Positions 8,533 through 18,080 of a stretch of 64,000 bases of DNA are shown here, piece after piece. Position numbers and translations under genes: made by a program. The notes beneath the pieces are model-generated. The model did no database searches. It saw only the letters and a program-made list of their open reading frames with translations, and was not told the origin of the DNA. The stretch is from Leishmania infantum JPCM5 (Eukaryota; Euglenozoa; Kinetoplastea; Trypanosomatida; Trypanosomatidae), in contig NC_009413.2 of assembly GCF_000002875.2 (NCBI RefSeq), positions 677,323-741,322 on the forward strand, read 5' to 3'. The stretch's first letter is position 1. The number at the start of each line of letters is the position of its first letter.

Positions 8533-11250
8533 CTGGTTTCGACCTTGACGGAGGTGGGCGAAGGCGTGAATGGTGCTCACTTGGAGAATATGGCGTGAAC
8601 AGAGTAAAAAAGAAAACACGCTCGAGGAGCACAGCGCCACGAGAACCCGCGAAGACTTCGGCAACACGAGCTCGAAGCAACAAAGGGATGCAAACACACC
8701 AAAGAATAAGGATGACCGAAAAGAAAAGGTTACGAAGGAGCGAGAGGAAACCACGGAGGACACGCAAGTCCTTGCCGGCGTCCATTGATCGCTTGCGCTA
8801 CGAGATGCGCGTGCGCAGAGAGGTCGAGAAAGAGAGGGGGTCAATGAAAAGGGCGTGTATAAAACGGAGAGGAGAGCCTGGCGGATCGCATGAGCAAAAG
8901 GGAAGACGGCCAAAAAAGTGGGGGAGGGGGGGGGGCGGTAGTCTACATCAACGGAGCCGCTACTCCGAAGCCTCTTGGTCTTTACCCCTTCCCCCTGTTT
9001 ACTCCGATCCTCAAAACTCGTAGCATATGGGATGGCGCCCCGCAGGTCGCGCACGCTTCCATCTCTCCCCATGCAACAAGCGAAGGCACTGATCGGCCTC
9101 GCATGAATTGTGCTTCGTTGCCTTCGCTGTTTTTCGTTGCTTGCACAGTACGTGTATGCGATTCATGACTCTTCAACAATGCCGACGAGTGCTACCTCGA
9201 GTCTACAGTGCGCTCGCTTGCCCACACTGATGAGCACAAACACACGCACACACGTATACCTTTGCGCATGCTTTCTCGTCATCTGTAAAGTCTTTTCACT
9301 ACCACGCTACATGAGCATCCTTATCCAAGCCGCAGACACTTCATAGACGACTGAAAAACTGGAGTCTCACTTGCTTTCCTGCTCACAAGATCTCGAAACC
9401 TCGCATTCCCTCCTCCACCATTTCGCCGGCCGCTGCAGTTTTGCCGACTGACACAACGACTGCGCTACAAGAGCACCATATGCGCTGAAAACGGCTTGAA
9501 GACCACGAAACAGAAAGGCAGCACTACAGACTACGCCCTGGAAAAGTGATCTGTAATAAACGCCGCCCATGATTTATGTACGGATGCGCTCCTTCTCTTC
9601 TAGTTCCGACTGACGCACGACCCGCTTTTACGCAACGCTAAGTGGGCTCTTCTTTCCTCTCATTCCTTTCGTCAAGTCAAGTGGCGTACCGCGGCCAGTG
9701 GGGTTGTGAAAGCACAGACTCCCTCCCACAAAAAAAGCTAGAAAGTAAAACTCTCACAGCATTCCACGCACGCGCGCCCGCCAAAAACACCAAAGAGAAC
9801 ACAGAACACACGTTCCGAAGCGTTTTCCGAAGTGCTGGGGAAAAAAGGAAGCGAGAGGACAGGAAATCGTTCTCTCTCCACAAAAAAAAAGAAAAACGCA
9901 GCGCATCTTCGGTGTCTGATAAGTGATCGAAGAAGAACAGAAATGAAAGACAAGCGACGCACAGACACACAGCGGCCGAGGAAGCGAGAGGGCAACACGT
10001 GAAGCAAAACAAAAGAAAAAGCATATATTGCGGCTTCTTCGGATGGGGGTGGCTGTGATGTGCGTGCGTTTGCTAGGCGCGCGGAGAACGAACGCGGCGA
10101 TCCCCAAGCAGAATGCAATGGGGGGCCACGCAAGAGGACGGCACTCCAGCATACACGGAGAGCCCACCTCATCGAGAGAAGCGAGACACGCATAAGTGAA
10201 CACACAGAAACAAAAGGGAAAGAGTCATGCTCTGCTTAAAAAAAAAACGAGAACGAAAAAAAAATAACGGGCATGCATTCGAGGGAAGGGGAGGACGAAA
10301 AAGAGGGGAGACGGATACTCGAAGGCTGGCCAAAATAGACGCACTCGAATACGCACATAGAAGCACACGAGGATCAGAAGAAAACGGCATGCGTCGTGTG
10401 TGCTCTCATCCTCCTCTCCCTACAGGGGGCTCTGCACACTCACGCGAGCGTGCACGCACGGCTCGGAGAATGAAATAACCGCAGCAGCAGCGACCCCGAG
10501 GACGGAGGGGGCTAATGAAGCCCGACAAGAGGTACAGGGGAGCGAAGGTGAGATCTGCCCCGAAAGACCGAAAGAGAGAAACCATTACGCGAGGCCGCTT
10601 CTACTACGATCCATTTCGCACGAGGAGCACATCGAAAACGAACGAGAAACGCGCGTCGTTCGTAACACGCGCTCACTCAGCGCCCATCAATGTGCAGGGC
10701 TTCCTTCACGGGCATTTCCGATTTCCGGAGGTATGGGGAGGAGGGGGAGGGGGAGCGGAGCGGTTCGATAGAAACGCAGCAGTGCTTACGGAGGCAAGAC
10801 GCTCTGAACCTCTGCATCCACGCCACATTCCAAAGGCTGCAAGATTTATTTCGTATTTGCAACCCGGTTGAAGGTCCTGCCACCGCACCCCTCTGACTGC
10901 AGAGAGCCCCCATCTCACACGCGATTGGCCACATCGCCCCACTGCATCTCTCCGGTTTGAGCTCATCACTTGCACACCCCATTAGTGTTTAGCTTAAAGA
11001 CACGGATCTTCTTTCCGGAGCTTCTCAAGGTGCCCTTCTTCCTTCTGCCTCGAGGCGGTAGCCAACTCTTCATACATACGTCATGCGTTCCGGCACATCC
11101 ACGAAAAACAGAAGAGGTTAGCTGTAGTAGTAGTATTAGCACTAACAAGCAAGAATAAGGCAAGGGGTGGTGTTACTTAGAGGCAGAGTGGTGCGCGAAG
11201 ATATCGTGTAAATTAGCGACCAGTGCTTAGCCACAACGAGGAAAACAAAA
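8533..11250. other. Intergenic spacer
   Basis: No gene is supported. The frame continuous with the asparagine-synthetase-like CDS up to 9072 is taken as 5'UTR because Cys2 fixes the start. A-rich plus-strand tracts (for example 8607-8620, 9727-9740, 9840-9900, 10240-10265) are minus-strand T-rich polypyrimidine runs. They are candidate splice/polyadenylation regions between this gene and the MFS gene at 12403. Confidence 0.5.
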
Positions 11251-11375
11251 CGAGAGAGAGAGCGCCATTAACATGACGTGTTGCATAAATCTCCTGTCCC
11301 CCTTTTTCCTCCGCACCTCGAATGCGGTAGGTAGGTAGGTAGGTAGGGAGAGCGAGAGGGCAAACAACGCCGACG
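11251..11375 (-). promoter_or_regulatory. Conserved 3'-flank element, copy 1
   Basis: This segment of about 100 nt is repeated at 17967-18080. The core word ataaatctcctgtccccc and the following c-rich, tcgaatgcg and ggtaggtaggtagg stretches are shared. I count only two substitutions over roughly 55 nt, plus a difference in GGTA repeat number. Both copies are framed by GA repeats (CT repeats in the transcript) and followed by a ggcaaac word. It lies about 1.0-1.15 kb past the stop of the 12403-14421 MFS gene. A role in mRNA processing or stability is inferred from position. A small RNA gene is the alternative. Confidence 0.55.
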
Positions 11376-11549
11376 AAAGTGGCGGCGGCGACAGTTGCAA
11401 AGTGGAAAAAAAAAGAAGACGGGAAACACAACTAAAAAAGAGTGCAACGCGCGCACGCACAGACAAGAGAAAAACAAAAGAAAAACGAAAGAAACATCGA
11501 GAGACGAAAAGCGGTAAGTCAATCCACAGCAAAAGAGAGAGAGAGGACA

Positions 11550-11579
11550 TACATCCATATATATATATATATGGATGTA
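11550..11579. repeat. Perfect 30-nt AT-rich palindrome
   Basis: The left half tacatccatatatat is exactly complementary to the right half atatatatggatgta. In RNA this could fold into a continuous hairpin, less the loop bases. It sits about 200 nt from the conserved element at 11251-11375, on the side transcribed first. Confidence 0.8.
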
Positions 11580-12402
11580 CCTCAGCAGACTGCCCAAGAA
11601 GAACGCCAACTCCGCCAGCGGCACCCTGTGTTACCTATTCGTCGGCGAGAAAGCAAGAAACACAGAAGCAAACTTCTTTTTCATTTTTTTTTCGGTTTGT
11701 TCCTGTGTGTGTGTGTGTGTGTTTTCCTTGCTGTCGCTAAATGGGTTTTCCTCACCTCCCGCTTATCTGGTGTTTTTACACCCCTGTGTAGGTGACGTAC
11801 AAAAAACATTCATTTATTGATTCCAACTTCTTTTGCGTTCTCAGATTCGCTTAGTCTTTTTTTCTGCCACGCTGTCGCTTGCTCTCTCGCACACGCAATA
11901 TGCAAGCATTCGGATGGGGGAGGGGCGATCATACACCGTCTTGTCACCTCCCTTTCTTTTTGATTTCCTATTTTTTCCTTGTTTGTTTTTGGGTGTGTCG
12001 TGTTTTCTTTTCCAAGGCAGCATAGCGCACTGTGGCACGGCGCACGCTGTATTTCACATTTTCTTTCTCTTAAGGCGGGAGGGAGAGAGAGGACTCGCCT
12101 TTGCAGGTCTCTCGCTGTGGAAGCTCTCGCGAGGGAGCCACAAAGAAAGATTGCATGAAAGAGATGGGAGGGGAGGAGACACCAGAAGGCCAAGAGCAGA
12201 ACTCGAAAACGACGATCCTGGAGCTTAAACGGAAGCAGATGAGAAGGAAGGCGCCGACCTTCTTCGGCACGGTTGCACGTCCCTCATGCTTTTCTCTTTC
12301 TGTCCGGCTGTACCCTCCATCACTGCTGAGTATGCAGACGTGCGCGTGCCCCCCCCTCGCCAACCGATGCGCCTGCTAGGTGCAAACCCTGTCCACCGGT
12401 GG
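11580..12402. other. Intergenic: proximal 3' flank of the MFS gene at 12403
   Basis: No gene is supported. A GT microsatellite occurs at about 11706-11722, and T-rich plus-strand runs at 11684-11694 and 11858-11864. It probably belongs to the 3'UTR of the MFS mRNA. Confidence 0.5.
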
Positions 12403-14421
12403 TCAGTCGCTCTTGTTCTTCGTCTCCAGCGCCAGCGCCGCCTCGGCCTGCTTCACCCGCTCCTGGCGCACGAAGCGGCGGAAGCGGAGGTGCACCAAGA
12501 CGGCCGCTATCGTGGACATGGCGTTCACTGCCATGAGGATAAGCATCTGATTCCGCACACACGACGGCTGGTTGCAGTTGGGGGCTGTGCCAAGGCGGCT
12601 GGCTTCCTTGTCGAACATGCCGCCAAACATAAAGCGGTTTAGGGCAATGGTGCTGACAAAGCCAGAGGAGAACATGAAGTTGTAGTGCTTGCCAATGTCG
12701 TTCGCGTAGACGATGCGCACGCTCAGAGCACCAAGGCCCCAGCCCATGCCGGTGCCTATGGAGCCAAGCAGGAAGGGCAGGACAAGACCCTCCGCTGGGA
12801 TCACCGCAAAGAAGAGGTAGGAGGCGAACAGCAGCACTGCACCAACTGGAAGGAAGGTGGTCGTCAAGATCTCGTTCGTGGAGGTCGCCTTGCGCCGAAT
12901 GAGCCACATGTCCAGAATGCCGCTGACGATAAGGCCAATGGCGCTGCCGACGCCGATGAGGGAGACATAGAGAGAGAGGCGGGACTGGTCATACACGCCG
13001 AAGTTCTTACTGCGGTAGATCTGCGCTGCGTTCATCTGCATCACGGTGCCGGTGCCCCACATGCCGAAGAAACTCACCCAGAAGAGCCACAGATCGATCG
13101 TGAGGAGGTTGCGCCAGAACGATTGGTGGTATTGCGGGTCGCCGGCAACGTTCGTCTGCGGCGCAGGAGCGGCTCCCTCTTCCTTCTCCGCAGTATCCGA
13201 CATCCGCGGACTTGGCGCCTCATCCTCCTCGTAGGTCTGCATCCCACTGGCAATCTCACCGCCCCCTTTCACCGCCATCGCATCAACGTCAGCCGCATTC
13301 GCGCTGCCTGCGCCGCCAACACGCTGCCCGTCAGTTGGGTTCTGCACGGCCGTCGGCTCCCTGCTGACGCTGCTCCGCTGCTGCGCGGCGTCGCCGGCAT
13401 CCGCCGCCGCCTCCATCTCATCGACGTCCGCAAACTTGGCCTCGCGGACAGCCTCAGCCTCCTCCGGCACATCGTCCGAGTAACCAAGGCTGGGGAAGTG
13501 GGGGTGCCGCTTCTTGATGACGGGGTAGCGCCCGAGGAACTGGATAGGTAGCGCCATGAGGGAGAAGAGCGCTAGCAGAAACACCGCTATCACAGAGATG
13601 GCGAGGTAGCCACTCTTCTTGGTGGGCACGTAACCTGTCACGATCGAGCTGATGGCGAGGAAGATGAGGTTGGCACCGACCATGAAGCAGCCAATGTACA
13701 GACGCCGGGCAGAGGCGTGCTGCTTGCCGTAGACAGCCAACGTGGCCTTCCTCTCAGCGGCCTGCTCCTCGGTGAGGCGGTTCCGCTGAAACTGGCACGG
13801 TGTGTACGGGGCGAGGTCAATAAAGTAGCAGCCCAGCAAGGCGCAGAAAAACATCTGCGCGCCGACAAAGTAGGCGTAGCCCGAGTAGTTGCTTTCATGC
13901 TTCGCGCCCAGGTTAAGGAACCAGCCGTTGAAGTACGCCATGAGCACCGATGTGCCAAGGCCTGAGAAGGTCTTCTGGATAATCACCATATACCCGCGCT
14001 CCAACGGAAAGTTGACCATGAGCGGCATCAATGTTGCCACGTCCATGGCTGGGCATCCGAAGTACAAGATGGCATTGAAGATGCAAAACTGGATGAGGGC
14101 CATTTCTTTGCTCTTGCTCGTGATGATGTCGTCGAAAGCGAGCCCAAAGAAAAGGAAGCCGAGAAAACCCAAAAACCCGGCAATCGGAAACAGCACCTTC
14201 GGCCCGGCAAAGTCGAACAACATGCCGGCAAAGAAGACAAGATAGCCGCAGCAGTTGCCCACGGTGCTGATCGTTGTGATGTCCGCCTGATTGAAACTGT
14301 ATTTGCTCCGCAGGTGCTCCGTGAAGATGCTGAAACCATACGTGGAGCTGATGGCAAGCCCCACATACACGCCGGCCATCAGCATCCGTGACCGATAGAG
14401 CTCATCGACAACGAGCTTCAT
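12403..14421 (-). CDS. Nodulin-like major facilitator superfamily transporter, 672 aa
   Basis: A multi-span membrane protein. The N-terminal half begins MKLVVDELYRSR and continues with Tyr-Gly-Phe-Ser-Ile-Phe and Gly-Asn-Cys-Cys-Gly. It then has Gly-Met-Leu-Phe-Asp-Phe-Ala-Gly-Pro, the pattern of the Nodulin-like MFS domain. A hydrophilic loop (about 308-425, rich in Glu/Asp/Ala) separates two groups of about six membrane helices. The second half starts Asp-Pro-Gln-Tyr-His-Gln-Ser-Phe-Trp and includes Asn-Asp-Ile-Gly-Lys-His-Tyr-Asn-Phe-Met. These second-half motifs recur in the three array genes at 21759-39137 (Asp-Pro-Gln-Tyr, Asp-Ile-Gly-Lys-His-Tyr-Asn-Phe-Met, Ala-Leu-Asn-Arg-Phe), so it is a diverged paralog. 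Both termini are probably cytosolic. The start ATG at 14421 precedes the first helix directly. The substrate cannot be deduced. Confidence 0.88.
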   Translation of the reverse strand: MKLVVDELYRSRMLMAGVYVGLAISSTYGFSIFTEHLRSKYSFNQADITTISTVGNCCGYLVFFAGMLFDFAGPKVLFPIAGFLGFLGFLFFGLAFDDIITSKSKEMALIQFCIFNAILYFGCPAMDVATLMPLMVNFPLERGYMVIIQKTFSGLGTSVLMAYFNGWFLNLGAKHESNYSGYAYFVGAQMFFCALLGCYFIDLAPYTPCQFQRNRLTEEQAAERKATLAVYGKQHASARRLYIGCFMVGANLIFLAISSIVTGYVPTKKSGYLAISVIAVFLLALFSLMALPIQFLGRYPVIKKRHPHFPSLGYSDDVPEEAEAVREAKFADVDEMEAAADAGDAAQQRSSVSREPTAVQNPTDGQRVGGAGSANAADVDAMAVKGGGEIASGMQTYEEDEAPSPRMSDTAEKEEGAAPAPQTNVAGDPQYHQSFWRNLLTIDLWLFWVSFFGMWGTGTVMQMNAAQIYRSKNFGVYDQSRLSLYVSLIGVGSAIGLIVSGILDMWLIRRKATSTNEILTTTFLPVGAVLLFASYLFFAVIPAEGLVLPFLLGSIGTGMGWGLGALSVRIVYANDIGKHYNFMFSSGFVSTIALNRFMFGGMFDKEASRLGTAPNCNQPSCVRNQMLILMAVNAMSTIAAVLVHLRFRRFVRQERVKQAEAALALETKNKSD

Positions 14422-14615
14422 GATGCACTTCGTACTTTTTTGTGGCGTTTTCGTTTTATATTTGTTTTTTTTTTGGAGAGGGGTTAAGAGAGCTGGTGCC
14501 GTGGTTAAGCGGTTCCTTTCCTTCGCGAAGAGGAAACAACCGGAAATAAGAAGAGATCAGTAAAGGAGAGGGGAGGAGGGGGAGGGACGTGACCCGCTAT
14601 GGAACAGTAAAGAAG

Positions 14616-14618
<3 letters not shown>

Positions 14619-14648
<30 letters not shown>
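14619..14648. repeat. (CA)15 microsatellite
   Basis: Uninterrupted CA dinucleotides lie about 200 nt upstream of the MFS start codon at 14421, in its presumed 5' flank. Confidence 0.9.
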
Positions 14649-14650
<2 letters not shown>

Positions 14651-15264
14651 GCAAACGTCGGGATGGCGCAGAAATGGAGAGTGGTGTGGTGAATTCAGGA
14701 GGGGAAGGGGAGGAGGGCTACAGTGACGTGTGAGTGATGGGGCGGGATGAAATGGTGCCGTCGGAGAGGGGCAAAGGGGGATGAGGAAGAGAGCGAAAGG
14801 GGGCAGGGGTTTGGCATGCGATTGCTTCACCCAACACACACCTATCGTACTCAAGAGGGTGGGATGCGCGACACGGCTGATTGAGTGCAGGCTCACTTCC
14901 TCGACAACTTTGCAGGTAACTAAGAGAGAAGGAGGAGGAGAGGGCGGAAAAGGAGTCGGGGGACAACAAGCGTTACGGTCGCGCGTACGTTGAGCATAAA
15001 CTGAGGCGGAGAGAGGGATCAGCTGTCAAAGGAGGGCGGGATTCCCGTGCGTGTCCAAAGAGATGCCAAGTGTAAGCAGACGCATGTATTTGCGTGGGTG
15101 TGGATGTTGGCGCGTGTCGAAAGAGGCACCCGGAGAGAGGGAGAAGGAAGCGCAGGAGGAGATGTGGACAGGTAATGGCGTCGCGCGCAAAGGCGAGAAC
15201 AGACATCATCCGAGCCTGGTCGCATAAAACCCATCGGATGTATCGTACTGCACGGTGTAGCCAT

Positions 15265-15288
15265 TGGGGTAGTCATGAGACTACCCCA
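15265..15288. repeat. Perfect inverted repeat, 10-bp stem with 4-nt loop
   Basis: The stem arms are tggggtagtc and gactacccca, with loop atga. It is GC-richer than the other hairpins here and lies in the spacer between two MFS genes. It resembles no bacterial terminator context, since there is no T-run. It would form in either transcript or DNA strand. Confidence 0.75.
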
Positions 15289-17966
15289 TTCGGCGGCACG
15301 CTTAGCGACGAGAAATCGAATGAGGGAGTGATGGGGCAAGAGACACGCGCTACAGCCTCCTATCCTCATCTGACGGGCCACCTTTCACAGAGGAGAGCGT
15401 CACAAACAAATGTGCGGTTGTTCAGCTGTGTGTCTTTCCTTTCTGTTCTTCACGGTATCGCCGGGTCTTCACGCGGCTGAGACGCTCGGCTGCCGGCGAT
15501 GAAGGAGAAAGGGTAGGGTGCTGCCGGCTGCGGTGTGTAAGAGGTAAATCATAACGTGGCGGCCAAGAAAAAGCGGGACGGGAGGATGCCATCACGCACT
15601 AGTTTCACGCAGACCACATTTCTGTTGCTCTTACCCGTTGCCGTTTCCTTGCGGCCTGCTCCCTCCCTCATCCCTTCCCCTCGACTCCTAGCTTCCACAA
15701 ACGACGAGCTGACTCTGCTTGGGCTGACGGACAGAGAGGCACCGCGTGCGTATACGCGGACGCCAGCGCACAAGGATAGGGGAGAAAGAGAGCCAGACAG
15801 AAGGTGAGCACGCTAAAATACGCGAGGCATCCCTCCGTGCACACACGTTTTTGATAGCGCTTCCGTGTGCGCATACTTTCCAGCCGTCGCTTCTCGCGAA
15901 GTTCCTATGGAGCAAGGCGTCACCATGATAACGAAGGGAAGACGACTCCTCAAACATCCTCGCTTTGCAGCCACAAACATTCCACACAAAGAGCCTCGCA
16001 CAGGCCCAGCACATGCACTAGGCAGCTGAGGAAGTATCTCCAAAGGCTATGACACTGAAGGCCCCATCGAAGAGGTGAAGGGAAGCAACAGAGAAAGCGA
16101 GTAGGCGATTGAGAGGGCAAACTGCGAAGAGAGGCAGCAGAGCTGAGCGAAAGGCGGTTGGAGAGGGAAGGCGAAGCAGCAGCGCGGGTGCGAGCATGTC
16201 CTCCTCCACCTTCCCTCTCACTACCAATCGCTTTACACGCATGCCGTCTCCCGGGTCTCTCTCGCTTCCACCACCTTCTCCGTCGCACTCCAGTTCTTTG
16301 TCCTTTGTGAAGCTAGAGGGTCAGAAAGGAGCTGTGGCGGGAGAGCGTGCGCAACATACGCCCACACACCCACTCCGCACACAGCCAAAGCGGCTTCGGC
16401 ACGAAGGCAACGGCAGCAACGCTCTTCTGCGCACCCCCTCGATGCGCCTCGAGTCCGTGGCAAACAGCACCACAACTACAGGTAAGCATGTGGGTCTCAC
16501 CGCTGTCACCGTATACCTCGCCCTGTTTCGCTCTTATTCATCAGAAGGCCCCACGGGCGGCAGCACCATCCAAATTGCGCCAACTCTCGCGCGCTCGCCT
16601 CCTCTCTCGCCACACATGCACATACGCATACGCCATGTGAGCTACAATGGACTCACCGGCAGACCCGATACAATCTCTGACCCCTTCAATGTATCGCACC
16701 CATCAGACGAAGTTGTATGCGGGTGTGTAGGTGTATGCGTGTCTCTGTGTATGAGCACTGCCTCTGCGCGTGCGTCCGCAGTGATGCGCGTACTCTACAC
16801 ACCCGCATGCAAAAGCGGGGGAATGCAATACCAGAATAGAGCCATTCGCCCTCAGCACTCAAGCGAGTGTGTTGCGCAGCCTTGTGCACCGAGAACACAG
16901 CCGGCGGTGCCCTCTACACCAGAAAACAAGCATGCTCAGGTGTGTGTGCGTGAAACAACGAAAAAGTGGAGAGTCGAAAGGGGGGGGGGACGGCGCGCAT
17001 GCATGCATGTGTGTGTGTGTGTTGAGGAATAGAACGGAGACAAAGAGGGAGAGAGATGGGCAAGATGAATCCTTACGTGAGCAAAAATGAGGAACGCGCG
17101 CGCGTCCTCCAAGTACGGACAGAAAGCTCGCCGGGTGCACACGGCACTCGAAGAGAAAAGGTCAGCGCTAGCGCGGACACACGCGCGGCTACACGGAGCA
17201 TGGCTAGCACTGCACTTGAGAGTGGTACTCGCTGCCCGACCACGCCCACAGGGCGTCTTGGCGACCGCCAAAAAAGGCAAGCGACGTCCTGCGCACATCC
17301 ATGAGCACGGATCCGCAGTGACATGCACGTGAATGCGCCGAAATGCACATTTTCGTTTTCTCGTTCGCTTCCTGCATCCTGAAACGTCACCTCCTTTTTT
17401 TTTGAGTGAAAGCGCCGCTTCGCATGGCACTTTCGTCGGGAGTGCGCCTGACATCTCGCTGACGTATAACAGTAGGAAAACGGAGAGTAAACAGCGCAAA
17501 AAAAAAACGTATAAACGCTAGAGAGGGGTCGGCGTGGGGCAAAGAGCATTCAGAGCGAGGCGAAAACACAAGAGAGAGGGAGAGAGATGCGGTGTGCAGC
17601 AGAAGAGGAGTCTTCGCTGCATGCTCGAGGTTTGTGCGCTCAGACACGGAAGCGAGAAGAGGTCCGCGGTCGGCATTCCCGCCGTCGCTATACATCTGTC
17701 TGTGTGTGTGTGTGTGCAATGCAACATCTTTTTTCCCTCTCGATATTCTCTGCTTATCCGCTGTGCCTTTGACTACTTCACTGTTCCACACGCTTCGCGA
17801 CGTTGTCCTTCTCTGTCCTCGCTGGTTGGCTCAAAAACGACGATCTCCCCTGCACGTTCTATACTGTCATTTCAAGTAGTTCTGCGTGCCATGGTGATTC
17901 CGCCGCAAGCGCCGAAAAAAAAAAAGCAGATGTCAGGGCGCCCGTGCAGACGCAGCCGGAGTGAGG

Positions 17967-18080
17967 ACGAGAGAGAGAGAGATTACCATGACACGTCGCA
18001 TAAATCTCCTGTCCCCCTTTTTCCTCTGCACCTCGAATGCGATAGGTAGGTAGGTAGAGAGAGAGAGAGAAGGCAAACGC
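17967..18080 (-). promoter_or_regulatory. Conserved 3'-flank element, copy 2
   Basis: Second copy of the element at 11251-11375, with the same ataaatctcctgtccccc core, a gatag in place of ggtag variation, and three GGTA-type repeats. It is framed by GA repeats and followed by ggcaaac. It is about 3.7 kb past the stop of the MFS gene at 21759, so it may lie in an extended 3'UTR or be a separate small transcript. Confidence 0.55.

Larger units (their letters stand above)
14422..17966. other. Intergenic spacer, first part of a 7.3-kb gene-free stretch
   Basis: No gene is supported. The longest open frame (16109-17032, plus strand) opposes every real gene and translates GT repeats into Val/Cys runs. 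The stretch holds a CA microsatellite, a perfect hairpin (both listed separately) and a catgcatgcatg run near 16998-17010. GA-rich tracts at 14565-14585 could be the splice region for the MFS gene at 12403. Confidence 0.5.

Noticed and set aside
8533..9072. 180-codon N-terminal extension of the asparagine-synthetase-like protein
   Set aside because: It would bury the catalytic Cys that must be residue 2. The extension is Ser/Phe/Cys low-complexity sequence.
16109..17032. 307-codon plus-strand open frame
   Set aside because: Opposite to every supported gene, crosses microsatellites giving Val/Cys runs, and resembles no protein family.
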